Source of the DNA: Methylophilales bacterium MBRSF5
GTDB taxonomy: Bacteria > Pseudomonadota > Gammaproteobacteria > Burkholderiales > Methylophilaceae
Direction of reading: 5' to 3'
NCBI GenBank assembly: GCA_001044335.1
Contig: CP011001.1
Coordinates: forward strand, 434,001 to 498,000
Length of the DNA: 64,000 nucleotides
The position numbers were made by a program, and so were the translations under genes. The notes beneath the pieces were generated by a model. It searched no databases, had not been told where the DNA came from, and saw only the letters and a list, made by a program, of their open reading frames with translations. This document shows, one piece after another, positions 29,555-38,801 of the stretch. Positions within the stretch are counted from its first letter, which is position 1; every line of letters starts with the position of its first letter.

Positions 29555-30609
29555 GCAATCTGGATAAATTAAGAATCTCGATTGATAATTTAGATAAAAA
29601 AATATTAGAGCTTGTTTCTAAGCGAGCTGACTGCGCAAAAAAAATTGGTACCTTAAAGAAAGACGGGGTTATATATAAGCCTGAGCGTGAAGCACAAATA
29701 TACAGAAAGCTGATTGAAGAAAATAAGGGACCATTATCCTCGGAATCGATTCGTTCAATTTTCTCATCAATTATTTCAAGCTGTAGGGCACTTGAAAAAA
29801 AATTGGCAGTGAGTTTTTTAGGCCCTCAGGGCACATTTAGTGAAGAGGCTGCTATTAAAAGATTTGGTAATAATATTCATTTTGTTCCGGCAGCAAGTAT
29901 AGATGAGGTATTTAGCAATGTGCAATCAAATGAAAGTCAGTACGGAGTTGTCCCGGTGGAAAATTCCACTGAAGGTGCGGTAAGCCGTACGCTTGATCTA
30001 CTTCTTAGCTCTGATCTTAAAATATGTGGCGAAGTGATTTTGCCTATTCACCATAATTTGATGGCATCAGTAAGTAATTTAAAGTCTATTAAAAAAGTAT
30101 ATTCTCACGGTCAATCTCTTGCTCAATGTCATAACTGGTTGATGAATCATTTACCAAATGTGGAAACTCAAGTTGTGTTTAGTAATTCCGAAGGTGTCAG
30201 GTTAGCAAAAAGGGAAAAGGGAAGTGCAGCTATTGCTAGTGAGAGAGCAGCAAGTTTATATACTTTAAAAGTTATTCGTGAAAATATTGAAGATGAAAAA
30301 ACAAATACGACAAGATTTCTTATCTTATCTTCACAGGATACGAAGAAAAGTGGTGACGATAAAACCTCAATCGTTGTTGCAACAAAAAATAAACCAGGTG
30401 CCATAGCAGATCTAGTTCAACCATTCGCAAAAAACAAAGTAAGCATGACCAAACTTGAATCAAGACCTGCAAAGATTGGTATGTGGGAGTATGTTTTCTT
30501 TATTGATTTGGATGGTCATCATGATGATCCTAAGATAAAGAAATCCTTGGCTGAAGTGGAGTCAAAAGCAAGCTTTTTAAAGCATCTTGGTTCCTATCCA
30601 AAATATTAA
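29551..30609 (+). CDS. pheA: bifunctional chorismate mutase / prephenate dehydratase (P-protein)
   Basis: Makes phenylpyruvate from chorismate. 352 residues: AroQ-type chorismate mutase (about 1-85, RISIDNLDKKILELVSKRA), prephenate dehydratase (about 88-265, SFLGPQGTFSEEAA and the NTTRF box with its catalytic Thr), and a C-terminal ACT domain (about 275-350) whose ESRP motif (LESRPAKIGMWEYVFFIDL region) binds phenylalanine for feedback inhibition. It starts in the serC stop and lies 11 bases before hisC. Confidence 0.97.
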   Translation: MSNLDKLRISIDNLDKKILELVSKRADCAKKIGTLKKDGVIYKPEREAQIYRKLIEENKGPLSSESIRSIFSSIISSCRALEKKLAVSFLGPQGTFSEEAAIKRFGNNIHFVPAASIDEVFSNVQSNESQYGVVPVENSTEGAVSRTLDLLLSSDLKICGEVILPIHHNLMASVSNLKSIKKVYSHGQSLAQCHNWLMNHLPNVETQVVFSNSEGVRLAKREKGSAAIASERAASLYTLKVIRENIEDEKTNTTRFLILSSQDTKKSGDDKTSIVVATKNKPGAIADLVQPFAKNKVSMTKLESRPAKIGMWEYVFFIDLDGHHDDPKIKKSLAEVESKASFLKHLGSYPKY

Positions 30610-30620
30610 ATTTTCATCTA

Positions 30621-31727
30621 ATGACAATACAGTTTTTAAAAAATCTAGATAATATTGAACCGTATATTGGCGGCATGCCAATTGAGGAGCTATCCAGAAA
30701 AATTGGCATTCCAGAAGATAAAATTATTAAATTAGCTTCGAATGAAAATCCTTACGGCATCTCGCCTACTGTAAAAAAAGCTCTATTGAAATTTAATGAT
30801 TATGAGCTATATCCTGATGGATCTGGTTATAAGTTAATTCATAAAATTTCAGAGTATTTCGAGCTTGAAACAAGTCAAATTGTAATTGGAAATGGATCAA
30901 ATGATATTTTAGAGCTTGCTGCTCGTGTAGTTTTAGATCAAGACTCAGAAGTAATTTTTTCTGAACATGCCTTTGCGGTTTATGGATTGGTTACAAAAGC
31001 TATTGGGGCAAGAGAAGTGACTGTGCCTGCTATTGATTATGCTCATGATCTTGATGGTTTTCTCAAACAAATAACATCTAAAACAAAATTGATATTTGTA
31101 GCTAACCCCAATAACCCAACTGGAACCTTAGTAGATAAATCATTGTTGCTTAACTTCTTGGAAAAAGTACCAGAGCATATTCTAGTTGTGTTGGATGAAG
31201 CTTATGAAGAATATTTAGAAGAAAATCAAAGATCGGATTCGTTTAAATGGTTAAATAAATTTAAAAATTTATTAATAAGTAGAAGTTTTTCGAAAGCTTA
31301 CGGATTAGCATCTCTTAGAGTTGGTTTTGGAGCTGCCTCAAAAGAAATCATTGCCAAGATTAATCAGATTAGGCAACCATTCAATGTTAATTCAATTGCT
31401 CAAATGGCTGCATTATTATCTCTATCGGATGTTGAATTTGTCATAGAAGGTGCAAGAAAAAATAGAGAACAAAAAAAATATTTAGAGAATAGTTTTGATA
31501 ACCTTGGTATTGAATACATTAAAAGCTATGGAAATTTTATAAGCTTTTCACTCAAGAGTGATGAAAATGCGCGTGGTTGTTATGATTATTTGTTAAATAA
31601 AGGTATCATATTACGGCCAATTGCCAATTACGGTATGCCAGAATTCTTAAGAGTTAGCATTGGTACAGAGGATGAGAATAAAATATTTATTAATTGTTTG
31701 ACTGAATTTATGGGAAAGATTAAATGA
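30621..31727 (+). CDS. hisC: histidinol-phosphate aminotransferase
   Basis: PLP class I/II aminotransferase, 368 residues; converts imidazole-acetol phosphate to histidinol phosphate. LASNENPYGISP near the N-terminus, VANPNNPTGTL, and K225 in SRSFSKAYGLA. In betaproteobacteria this pheA-linked copy may also act on phenylpyruvate or other aromatic oxo-acids; no other his gene is nearby. Its TGA overlaps the DAHP synthase ATG. Confidence 0.92.
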   Translation: MTIQFLKNLDNIEPYIGGMPIEELSRKIGIPEDKIIKLASNENPYGISPTVKKALLKFNDYELYPDGSGYKLIHKISEYFELETSQIVIGNGSNDILELAARVVLDQDSEVIFSEHAFAVYGLVTKAIGAREVTVPAIDYAHDLDGFLKQITSKTKLIFVANPNNPTGTLVDKSLLLNFLEKVPEHILVVLDEAYEEYLEENQRSDSFKWLNKFKNLLISRSFSKAYGLASLRVGFGAASKEIIAKINQIRQPFNVNSIAQMAALLSLSDVEFVIEGARKNREQKKYLENSFDNLGIEYIKSYGNFISFSLKSDENARGCYDYLLNKGIILRPIANYGMPEFLRVSIGTEDENKIFINCLTEFMGKIK

Positions 31728-32740
31728 TAATTGTGATGGATAAATCTGCCACTCAAGAGCAGATTGATAATGTTATCGATAAGATTAAAGACAAAGGTCT
31801 AGACGCATCTGTATCAAAGGGTATTGAGAAAACTGTTATCGGCGCTATTGGTGATGAACGCATTCTTGATCCAGAATTACTTGAGTCACTTCCTGGGGTC
31901 CAGCAAGCTTTACACATCGTAAAGCCATATAAAATTGTCGCTAGAGAATGGCATAATGAAGACACAATTGTAAATATCAATGGCCACCTACTTGGCGGTG
32001 AAAACATACAAATTATTTCTGGTCCCTGCTCCGTAGAAACACCTTCACAAATGGCTGCTGCAGCAAAAGCAGTGAAAGCTGCTGGCGTACGTTTGATGAG
32101 GGGAGGTGCATTTAAGCCTAGAACAAGCCCATATTCTTTTCAGGGAATAGGGTTTGAAGGTTTGGATATGTTTAAAGAAGCAGCCAGTGCACAAGACCTG
32201 CCCATAGTGACTGAGCTTCTAGATGTAAGACATCTGGATACCTTTCTTGAAAAAGGGGTTGATGTCATTCAAATCGGTACACGCAATATGCAAAATTTTG
32301 AGCTTCTGAAAGAGGTTGGAAAAGTACATGTACCTGTTATTTTAAAACGTGGATTGTCCGCAACTATATCTGAGTGGCTCATGGCTGCTGAATATATTGC
32401 CTCAGGAGGTAATCACAATATTATTTTCTGTGAGCGAGGTATCAGAACTTTTGAGACATCTTATAGAAATGTAATGGATGTAACTGCAGTACCTGTATTG
32501 AAACGTGAAACTCATTTACCAGTAATTATTGATCCTTCCCATGCTGGTGGAAAAGCATGGATGGTTCCATCACTTGCCAGAGCAGCAATAGCTGCTGGAG
32601 CGGATGGATTGCTGGTTGAAATGCATCCTACTCCCTGTGAGGCTTGGTGTGATGCTGATCAAGCAATTGACGCAAGTGAGTTAAAAACATTAATGTCTGA
32701 ATTAACTCAAATTGCGTCCATATTAAATAGAAAAATCTAA
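31724..32740 (+). CDS. aroF: 3-deoxy-7-phosphoheptulonate (DAHP) synthase, AroF/Bacillus type with N-terminal ferredoxin-like domain
   Basis: First step of the shikimate pathway. 338 residues: a small N-terminal ferredoxin-like domain (about 1-70, the type used for Phe/Tyr feedback in Thermotoga enzymes) and a TIM barrel (about 85-335) with GPCSVET, RGGAFKPRTSPYSFQG, KRGLSATI, DPSHAGGKAWMV and a metal-binding C-terminal CDADQAID. This is the class I-beta form, distinct from the E. coli AroFGH group. It ends the gyrA-serC-pheA-hisC run; a terminator follows. Confidence 0.95.
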   Translation: MIIVMDKSATQEQIDNVIDKIKDKGLDASVSKGIEKTVIGAIGDERILDPELLESLPGVQQALHIVKPYKIVAREWHNEDTIVNINGHLLGGENIQIISGPCSVETPSQMAAAAKAVKAAGVRLMRGGAFKPRTSPYSFQGIGFEGLDMFKEAASAQDLPIVTELLDVRHLDTFLEKGVDVIQIGTRNMQNFELLKEVGKVHVPVILKRGLSATISEWLMAAEYIASGGNHNIIFCERGIRTFETSYRNVMDVTAVPVLKRETHLPVIIDPSHAGGKAWMVPSLARAAIAAGADGLLVEMHPTPCEAWCDADQAIDASELKTLMSELTQIASILNRKI

Positions 32741-32746
32741 TTTGAT

Positions 32747-32771
32747 CTCATGAAATCCATGAGTTTTTTTT
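32747..32771 (+). terminator. intrinsic terminator after the DAHP synthase gene
   Basis: Six-pair stem CTCATG (32747-32752) / CATGAG (32758-32763) with an AAATC loop followed by eight T. It separates the aromatic amino-acid genes from the pqq cluster. The stem is only moderately GC-rich, so read-through is possible. Confidence 0.72.
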
Positions 32772-32840
32772 GCATATTTATGCCTAAGTTTTAAATCGAA
32801 AATACTTCATACTCTTCACTTATTTTTTTAAGGGTATTGT

Positions 32841-33755
32841 ATGCATATAAGAGTTCTAGGTTCTGGTGCTGGAGGTGGCTTCCCTCAGTGGAATTGTAAT
32901 TGTGAAAATTGTAAAGGTTTAAGGCAGCACAACATAAAATCTTCTGCTCGAACACAGTCATCGATCACTGTGAGTAGTAATGGTGAAGATTGGATTCTTT
33001 TTAATGCATCTCCAGATATCCGAGCTCAAATTGAGTCATTTCCACCTCTTCAACCTGCAAGGAAAGTGAGAGATACTGGGATTGCTTCAATAATTATTTG
33101 TGATGGTCAAATTGATCACACAACGGGATTATTAATTCTTAGAGAACATGATAAACCGTGGGATATATATTGTACAAAGTCTGTTCACGAGGATATGACC
33201 ACTGGTTTTCCAATCTTTAATATTTTAGGTCACTTTAGGGGAGTTAATTGGCATGAAGTCAAAACTGATCTGAAGCCTTTTGAAATTCCTAAAGCTGATG
33301 ATCTAGAATTTACTGCAGTCCCCCTAAAAAGTGAAGCTCCACCATACTCACCGCACAGACACAATACAGTCCCCGGAGATAATGTCGGTTACCGTGTTTT
33401 AGATAAAAAAACAGGTAAAAATTTATTTTATGCTCCAGGCCTTGGGGTGATTGAAGACCATGTATATGACTTTATGAAAAATGCTGATGTCATTCTTGTG
33501 GATGGAACTGTATGGACAAACGACGAGATGTCCCGTTTTGGAATAAATGATAAGTTAGCTAGTGAGATGGGTCATTTGGATCAATCCAGCAAAGGTGGAA
33601 TTATCGATACGCTCACCTCGCTTGAAAAGCCAAGAAAAATATTGATTCATATTAATAACACAAACCCAATCCTTCGCGAGGACTCTCCTGAGAGGCAAGT
33701 TTTGAATTCTCATGGTATTGAAGTGTCTTATGATGGTATGGATATAATTATCTAG
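32841..33755 (+). CDS. pqqB: PQQ biosynthesis protein PqqB
   Basis: Metallo-beta-lactamase-fold protein of 304 residues, now viewed as an oxygenase acting on the PqqA-derived peptide. Start MHIRVLGSGAGGGFPQWNCN is diagnostic, with zinc-ligand cysteines in CNCENC, and SDGQIDHTTGLL-like metal motif (ICDGQIDHTTG) at about 90-100 and HINNTNP near 272. An AAGGG ribosome binding site precedes the ATG. First gene of pqqBCDE; no pqqA lies directly upstream. Confidence 0.97.
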   Translation: MHIRVLGSGAGGGFPQWNCNCENCKGLRQHNIKSSARTQSSITVSSNGEDWILFNASPDIRAQIESFPPLQPARKVRDTGIASIIICDGQIDHTTGLLILREHDKPWDIYCTKSVHEDMTTGFPIFNILGHFRGVNWHEVKTDLKPFEIPKADDLEFTAVPLKSEAPPYSPHRHNTVPGDNVGYRVLDKKTGKNLFYAPGLGVIEDHVYDFMKNADVILVDGTVWTNDEMSRFGINDKLASEMGHLDQSSKGGIIDTLTSLEKPRKILIHINNTNPILREDSPERQVLNSHGIEVSYDGMDIII

Positions 33756-33776
33756 ATATACAAGAAAGGTTTTTTA

Positions 33777-34514
33777 ATGGAAGCACCATGGAGTAGAGAA
33801 GAGTTCGAACAAAAGCTTAGGACCAAGGGTCAGGGTTATCATATTTACCATCCATTTCATGTTGCCATGTATGAGGGCAAACTAAGCAAAGAGCAGTTAC
33901 AAGCATGGGTGTTAAATCGCTTTTATTATCAGATCAGCATCCCCCTTAAAGATGCAGCAATATTATCAAACTGTCCTGATGTTGAAGCTCGTAAACAATG
34001 GATAGTTCGAATCACAGATCATGATGGAACAATGGAAAATGCTTATGGTGGTATTGAAGCCTGGGTCGAATTAGGCAGTGCTGTTGGATTATCCAGAGAA
34101 GATGTGGTATCCCTTAAGCATGTTTCACCAGGTGTGAAATTTGCTGTTGATGCTTATGTTAATTTTTGCAAACAACGCTCTTGGCAAGAATCGATGTGTT
34201 CTTCATTGACTGAGTTATTTGCACCTCATATTCATCAGCAGAGAATTAGTTCATGGCCAGAAATGTATCCATGGATTGATGAGTCGGGTTTAAAGTATTT
34301 TAAAAAAAGATTAACAGAAGCAAGACGAGATGTTGAGCAAGGCTTAAATGTAACGTTGGATTATTTTAGCCAATCACGAGAAATGCAAGAGAAAGCTTTA
34401 GATATTCTTCAGTTTAAGTTAAATATTTTATGGGTAATCGCAGACTCAATCATGCTCCAGTCATCAGAAATCACTATGGATGGCAGAGAGTATCTCAAAC
34501 AACCGGTATATTGA
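33777..34514 (+). CDS. pqqC: PQQ synthase PqqC
   Basis: Cofactor-free oxidase for the final ring closure and oxidation to PQQ. 245 residues with the all-helical TENA/THI-4-like fold; [24 protein letters not shown] and a RITDHDG motif carry conserved active-site His and Arg/Tyr residues. AAAGG lies 10 bases before the ATG. pqqD starts one base after its stop. Confidence 0.97.
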   Translation: MEAPWSREEFEQKLRTKGQGYHIYHPFHVAMYEGKLSKEQLQAWVLNRFYYQISIPLKDAAILSNCPDVEARKQWIVRITDHDGTMENAYGGIEAWVELGSAVGLSREDVVSLKHVSPGVKFAVDAYVNFCKQRSWQESMCSSLTELFAPHIHQQRISSWPEMYPWIDESGLKYFKKRLTEARRDVEQGLNVTLDYFSQSREMQEKALDILQFKLNILWVIADSIMLQSSEITMDGREYLKQPVY

Positions 34515-34515
34515 T

Positions 34516-34797
34516 ATGACACAACAAATTGAATTATCAGATATTTATAAAATAGCTCCACACCACAGATTCCAATGGGAAGAAGCACAAAATTGTTATG
34601 TCATTTTATTCCCTGAAGGAATGATTAAGCTCAATCCAAGTGCTGGTGAAATTTTAAATCTTGTTGATGGTAAAAATAGCGTAGAAAATGTAGTAACTTT
34701 ATTAAAAGAAAAGTTTAAAGATGCTGGCGACATTGAAAAAGATATTATTTCGATGTTTGAATTTGCTCTTAACAAAGCTTGGATTTCTAAGGAATAA
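34516..34797 (+). CDS. pqqD: PQQ peptide chaperone PqqD
   Basis: 93-residue RiPP recognition element that binds the PqqA precursor peptide and presents it to PqqE. The winged-helix RRE fold is indicated by APHHRFQWEEAQNCYVILFP and KLNPSAGEILNLVDG. The ATG at 34516 is preferred over an upstream in-frame codon because the family N-terminus begins here and it directly follows pqqC. Ends 2 bases before pqqE. Confidence 0.95.
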   Translation: MTQQIELSDIYKIAPHHRFQWEEAQNCYVILFPEGMIKLNPSAGEILNLVDGKNSVENVVTLLKEKFKDAGDIEKDIISMFEFALNKAWISKE

Positions 34798-34799
34798 TT

Positions 34800-35984
34800 A
34801 TGACAACTCTAAATAATGGCGTTGAAGCAAATATCACTCAAACTCAACCGTTATGGTTGTTAGCTGAAATCACATATCGGTGCCCACTCCATTGTGCATT
34901 TTGTTACAACCCAACAGATTATGCAGATCATACAAAAAATGAATTGAATACTGATGAGTGGATTAAGGTACTTCGAGATGCCAGAAAAATGGGAGCTTTA
35001 CAGCTTGGAATTTCGGGTGGCGAACCCCTTTTAAGAGACGATATTGAGGATATCGTTACCGAAGCCAATCAATTGGGATACTATTCTAATTTAATCACTT
35101 CTGGCGTTGGTTTAACAGAAAAGAGAATTGATGCCTTTAAGGCAGGTGGGTTAGACCATATTCAGTTATCTATGCATGACATTACCGAAGAGATTTCTAA
35201 TTTTGTTACTGATACAAAAACCTTTAAATTAAAACAAAAAGTTGCAGCGATGATTAAAGATCGTGGCTATCCGATGGTCCTTAATGTTGTTATTCATCGC
35301 TATAACATTGGCCATATCAAGGAAATCTTAGAAATGGCCGAGAAGCTTGGTGCAGATTATGTTGAATTAGCTAATACACAGTATTACGGCTGGTCGCTTA
35401 TTAACAGAAATCAGTTAATGCCTACGAAAGAACAGATCGATGAGGCTGAGAAAATTACTAATGAGTTTAGAGAGTATATTGGCAACAAGATGAAAATCTT
35501 TTTTGTTGTTCCTGATTACTATGCTGAAAGACCAAAAAAATGTATGAATGGATGGGGTGAAGTATTTATGATTGTGACAGCTAATGGCGATGTGCTCCCA
35601 TGTCACTCTGCTAGAGTGCTTCCTAACATTGACTTCCCAAATGTTAAAAATGATCAGCTCAACGAGATTTGGTATGATTCTTCTGCATTCAATAAGTATC
35701 GCGGGGATGATTGGATGAAAGAACCTTGTCGATCATGCTCTGAAAAAGAAAATGATTTAGGCGGTTGTCGATGCCAAGCTTTCTTGCTTTCTGGCGATGC
35801 GGAAGGTGCTGATCCGATATGTACAAAATCACCTCATAGACATCTAATTGATCAAGCCCTTGAGGATTCTAAAAATGAAATACTTCAGGCGCAACCAATT
35901 ATTTTTAGAACCGATAAGAATTCAAAAGAGTTAATTCAAGGAGAGCATAAAGAAAGACTTAAAGATTTTAAAGCCATGCCATAA
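34800..35984 (+). CDS. pqqE: PqqA peptide cyclase PqqE (radical SAM)
   Basis: Forms the Glu-Tyr carbon-carbon bond in PqqA. 394 residues. The radical SAM cluster motif is C28-x3-C32-x2-C35 (CPLHCAFC), with GGEP (about 74-77), and a C-terminal SPASM domain whose auxiliary-cluster cysteines are seen in LPCHSARV, PCRSCSEKENDLGGCRC and DPICTKSPH. AAGGA precedes the start. PQQ serves periplasmic methanol or other alcohol/sugar dehydrogenases; those genes are not in the window. The MFS promoter -10 lies just beyond its stop. Confidence 0.97.
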   Translation: MTTLNNGVEANITQTQPLWLLAEITYRCPLHCAFCYNPTDYADHTKNELNTDEWIKVLRDARKMGALQLGISGGEPLLRDDIEDIVTEANQLGYYSNLITSGVGLTEKRIDAFKAGGLDHIQLSMHDITEEISNFVTDTKTFKLKQKVAAMIKDRGYPMVLNVVIHRYNIGHIKEILEMAEKLGADYVELANTQYYGWSLINRNQLMPTKEQIDEAEKITNEFREYIGNKMKIFFVVPDYYAERPKKCMNGWGEVFMIVTANGDVLPCHSARVLPNIDFPNVKNDQLNEIWYDSSAFNKYRGDDWMKEPCRSCSEKENDLGGCRCQAFLLSGDAEGADPICTKSPHRHLIDQALEDSKNEILQAQPIIFRTDKNSKELIQGEHKERLKDFKAMP

Positions 35985-35988
35985 GCTT

Positions 35989-35994
35989 TATAAT
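35989..35994 (+). promoter_or_regulatory. -10 box for the MFS efflux gene, placed for a leaderless mRNA
   Basis: Perfect TATAAT just past the pqqE stop; only five bases separate it from the MFS ATG, so transcription would begin at or next to the start codon. No SD is present. The upstream -35 position holds TTTTAA, a poor match. Confidence 0.5.
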
Positions 35995-35999
35995 GAATC

Positions 36000-37196
36000 A
36001 TGTTTTTCCTTAATCCAAGAATTCTCATTCTAGCCTCCTTAACTGCGCTAGCACCTTTCGCAATTGATACTTATCTTCCAGCCTTTGAGGTTATGGAAGA
36101 CGACCTTGCAACAAATTCTAACTTTATCCAACAAACACTAACTTTTTATTTAGTGCCTTATACCATCATGACGATTTTTCATGGAGCCATATCTGACTCG
36201 ATTGGAAGAATTAAGACAATTAAATATGGTATGTCACTATTTATTCTTGGTTCAATTGGATGTGTATTTGCAACCAGTATCGAGATACTCTGGATAAGTA
36301 GATTAATTCAGGGGGTAGGTGCCGGGGCCGGTAATGTAGTGGCTCGAGCCATGGTAAGGGATCTTTACAGTGGGGCAACTGCACAAAAAGTAATGGCAAC
36401 AGTTCAAATTATTTTTGGTATTGCTCCTGCTATTGCGCCAATGGTCGGTGGCTTATTGTTAGGAATAAGCTGGCAAGCCATTTTTATTTTTTTGATTATT
36501 TATTCAGTCTTAATAACTATTTTTTCAGTCAACTTTCTGCCAGAAACCATTAGTAAGCAGAATCGACTTCCTTTTAATTTTGAATCTGTTTTAAGTAGGT
36601 ACAAAGATTTGTTGATTGATAAAAATTATATTTTTTTAATCCTCTCTGTTTCATTCAATTTTTCTGCTTTCTTCCTATATGTGTTATCAAGCCCAATATT
36701 TTTAATGCAGCATTTAAATCTTAGCTCATCACAATTTGGTTACCTATTTATACCGACGGTTACGGGGATGATACTGGGATCTTTTATTTCAAAAAAAACA
36801 GCAGGCATCATTAGTCCAGCAAAAATGTTAAAAATAGCTTATTTATGGATGCTATTAATTACATCTATTAATTTGATTTTCTGTTTATTTTTTCCAAGTA
36901 TTATATTTATCAATATTGGCTTAATTGCTCTCTACAATATAGGTATGGCGGCTGCAATGCCATTAATTTCAATAAAAGCATTAGATTGTTTCCCTAAGGC
37001 GAGGGGGACTGCCGCATCCGGTCAGGCTTTTAGTCAGATGCTAGTCTCATCAGTTGTTGCAGGACTGGTAATACCTATAATATGGGGATCTTTAGCCACC
37101 TTGGCTATTGGTATGTTGGTAATCTTCTCTTTAGGATTGATAACAATTACAAAAACTCAGGCGTGGAAGGATCAGGAATTACTCCTCGATGAGTAA
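36000..37196 (+). CDS. Bcr/CflA-family MFS efflux transporter
   Basis: 398-residue membrane protein with twelve predicted helices. Start [19 protein letters not shown] and the motif [20 protein letters not shown] (loop 2-3) are those of the Bcr/CflA drug:proton antiporters, and [20 protein letters not shown] is the helix-4/5 signature. Substrate unknown. The gene has no SD and sits 5 bases after a TATAAT. Its last 18 bases overlap the convergent fdxA gene. Confidence 0.9.
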   Translation: MFFLNPRILILASLTALAPFAIDTYLPAFEVMEDDLATNSNFIQQTLTFYLVPYTIMTIFHGAISDSIGRIKTIKYGMSLFILGSIGCVFATSIEILWISRLIQGVGAGAGNVVARAMVRDLYSGATAQKVMATVQIIFGIAPAIAPMVGGLLLGISWQAIFIFLIIYSVLITIFSVNFLPETISKQNRLPFNFESVLSRYKDLLIDKNYIFLILSVSFNFSAFFLYVLSSPIFLMQHLNLSSSQFGYLFIPTVTGMILGSFISKKTAGIISPAKMLKIAYLWMLLITSINLIFCLFFPSIIFINIGLIALYNIGMAAAMPLISIKALDCFPKARGTAASGQAFSQMLVSSVVAGLVIPIIWGSLATLAIGMLVIFSLGLITITKTQAWKDQELLLDE

Positions 37197-37505
37197 TTCC
37201 CTTTTACCTTCTTTTCCATTAAAAGAATCAGCATCAGGAAGGGGATCTTTTCTTTCAGAGATAATCGGCCAAACCTTTGCTAATTTTGCATTTATTTCAA
37301 TAAAATCAAGTTGATCTTCGGGTACGTCATCCTCTGCAAAAATTGCTTCCGCTGGACATTCAGCAACACATAAAGTGCAATCTATGCATTCTTCCGGGTC
37401 AATTGCTAGAAAGTTTGGACCTTCTACAAAACAATCAACAGGGCAAACATCTACACAATCCGTATATTTACACTGAATACAATTTTCTGTTACTACGTAA
37501 GTCAT
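37179..37505 (-). CDS. fdxA: 7Fe ferredoxin FdxA
   Basis: 108-residue electron carrier with [3Fe-4S] and [4Fe-4S] clusters. Cysteines C9, C12, C17, C21, C25 and C40, C43, C46, C50 are visible, with the spacing of FdxA/Azotobacter ferredoxin I; the C-terminal extension (about 60-108) is also family-typical. It is the last gene of the minus-strand sulfate assimilation run, 9 bases after cysN. In the absence of cysJ here it is a candidate electron donor for CysI; that is inference. The 3' end overlaps the MFS gene. Confidence 0.93.
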   Translation of the reverse strand: MTYVVTENCIQCKYTDCVDVCPVDCFVEGPNFLAIDPEECIDCTLCVAECPAEAIFAEDDVPEDQLDFIEINAKLAKVWPIISERKDPLPDADSFNGKEGKRELLIEE

Positions 37506-37514
37506 AATTTTCCT

Positions 37515-38801
37515 TTAATTAATATTGTTTATCATTCCAGCTGCAACTGTATGATTGGTGCTGTCATCGACGATTATAAATGAACCTGTTTTTCTGTTAT
37601 CAAAATAATTATCGGACATGATAGGTTGAGCTAAAGCAATTCTTATGTTGGCAATATCATTTGTCTCAATTTTGTCAGCCTCAATAGAGGTTAAAGTATT
37701 AACGTCTATTTTATCAAATATTGATGATATTTTCGCCTTTGCAATTTTGCTCGTATGCATTATTTTATAAACTCTGCCTTGGTTTAATGGCTCTTCAGAC
37801 AACCAGCAGATGGTAGCATTAAAGTCTTTGGTTATCGAAGGAGTATTTGTTAGTTCGGTTAACATATCACCTCTTGATATATCAATTTCGTCATTCAGTA
37901 AAATTGAAACAGATTGTGGTGAGATAGCCTCATTTATCACTTGATCTCCAATATAAATTGCTTTAATGGTTGATTCTTGGTTGCTTGGGAGGGATTTGAT
38001 TTTGTCACCCACTTTAATTCTTCCTGATTCAAGGCGTCCCATGAAACTTCTGAAATCATGCAATTCCTTGTTTTCTGAATCTCTTGGCCTACAAACATAT
38101 TGAACAGGATACCTAAATGCAAGATTGCTATTAGTTGATTGTGAATCCGCGTTCTCTAATATTTCAAGGAGCGTATCTCCCGGATACCAATTCATATTGT
38201 CTAACCTTTCAACAACCATGTCTCCGTTGAGGGCTGACATGGGGATAAAGTTTATAGTGAACTGATTATTTTTATTAACAGATATAGCATCGAATAAAGC
38301 TTTATACTCTTTCACTATAGAATTGAAAGTTTCTTGATCATAATTGACGAGATCCATTTTGTTTACAGCAACTACAAATTGATTAATGCCTAAAAGTTTT
38401 GATAGGTATGTATGCCTCTTGGTTTGAGTAAGAATACCTTTTCTTGCATCAATCAGAATTATTGCAGCCTGAGCTGTTGAGGCTGCCGTAACCATATTTC
38501 TTGTGTATTGCTCATGCCCTGGTGAATCAGCAATAATATATTTTCTTGTGGGTGTTGAAAAATAGCGATACGCAACATCGATGGTAATCCCTTGCTCACG
38601 CTCTGCTTGCAGGCCATCTGTCAGAAGGGATAGATCAACCGCGCTCAAACCCCGTTTATGAGATGTCTTTTCAATTTGATTTAAAGTGTCAGATAAAATA
38701 GTTTTTGAGTCATACAGTAGTCGACCAATGAGCGTACTCTTTCCATCATCCACACTACCACAGGTAATAAACCTCAATAAAGAATCTGTTTTATCCATCA
38801 A
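37515..38801 (-). CDS. cysN: sulfate adenylyltransferase GTPase subunit
   Basis: EF-Tu-like GTPase that drives APS formation by CysD. 428 residues. P-loop GSVDDGKSTLIGRLLYD (about 16-32), DSPGHEQYTRNM (G3) and NKMD (G4) are present. No APS kinase (CysC) domain is fused at the C-terminus, which agrees with the direct APS reduction implied by cysH. Overlaps cysD by 4 bases. Confidence 0.96.
   Translation of the reverse strand: MMDKTDSLLRFITCGSVDDGKSTLIGRLLYDSKTILSDTLNQIEKTSHKRGLSAVDLSLLTDGLQAEREQGITIDVAYRYFSTPTRKYIIADSPGHEQYTRNMVTAASTAQAAIILIDARKGILTQTKRHTYLSKLLGINQFVVAVNKMDLVNYDQETFNSIVKEYKALFDAISVNKNNQFTINFIPMSALNGDMVVERLDNMNWYPGDTLLEILENADSQSTNSNLAFRYPVQYVCRPRDSENKELHDFRSFMGRLESGRIKVGDKIKSLPSNQESTIKAIYIGDQVINEAISPQSVSILLNDEIDISRGDMLTELTNTPSITKDFNATICWLSEEPLNQGRVYKIMHTSKIAKAKISSIFDKIDVNTLTSIEADKIETNDIANIRIALAQPIMSDNYFDNRKTGSFIIVDDSTNHTVAAGMINNIN

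Noticed and set aside
32750-32794. 14-residue frame MKSMSFFCIFMPKF before pqqB as pqqA
   Set aside because: It has no Glu or Tyr, so it cannot be the PqqA precursor, and it overlaps the terminator hairpin.
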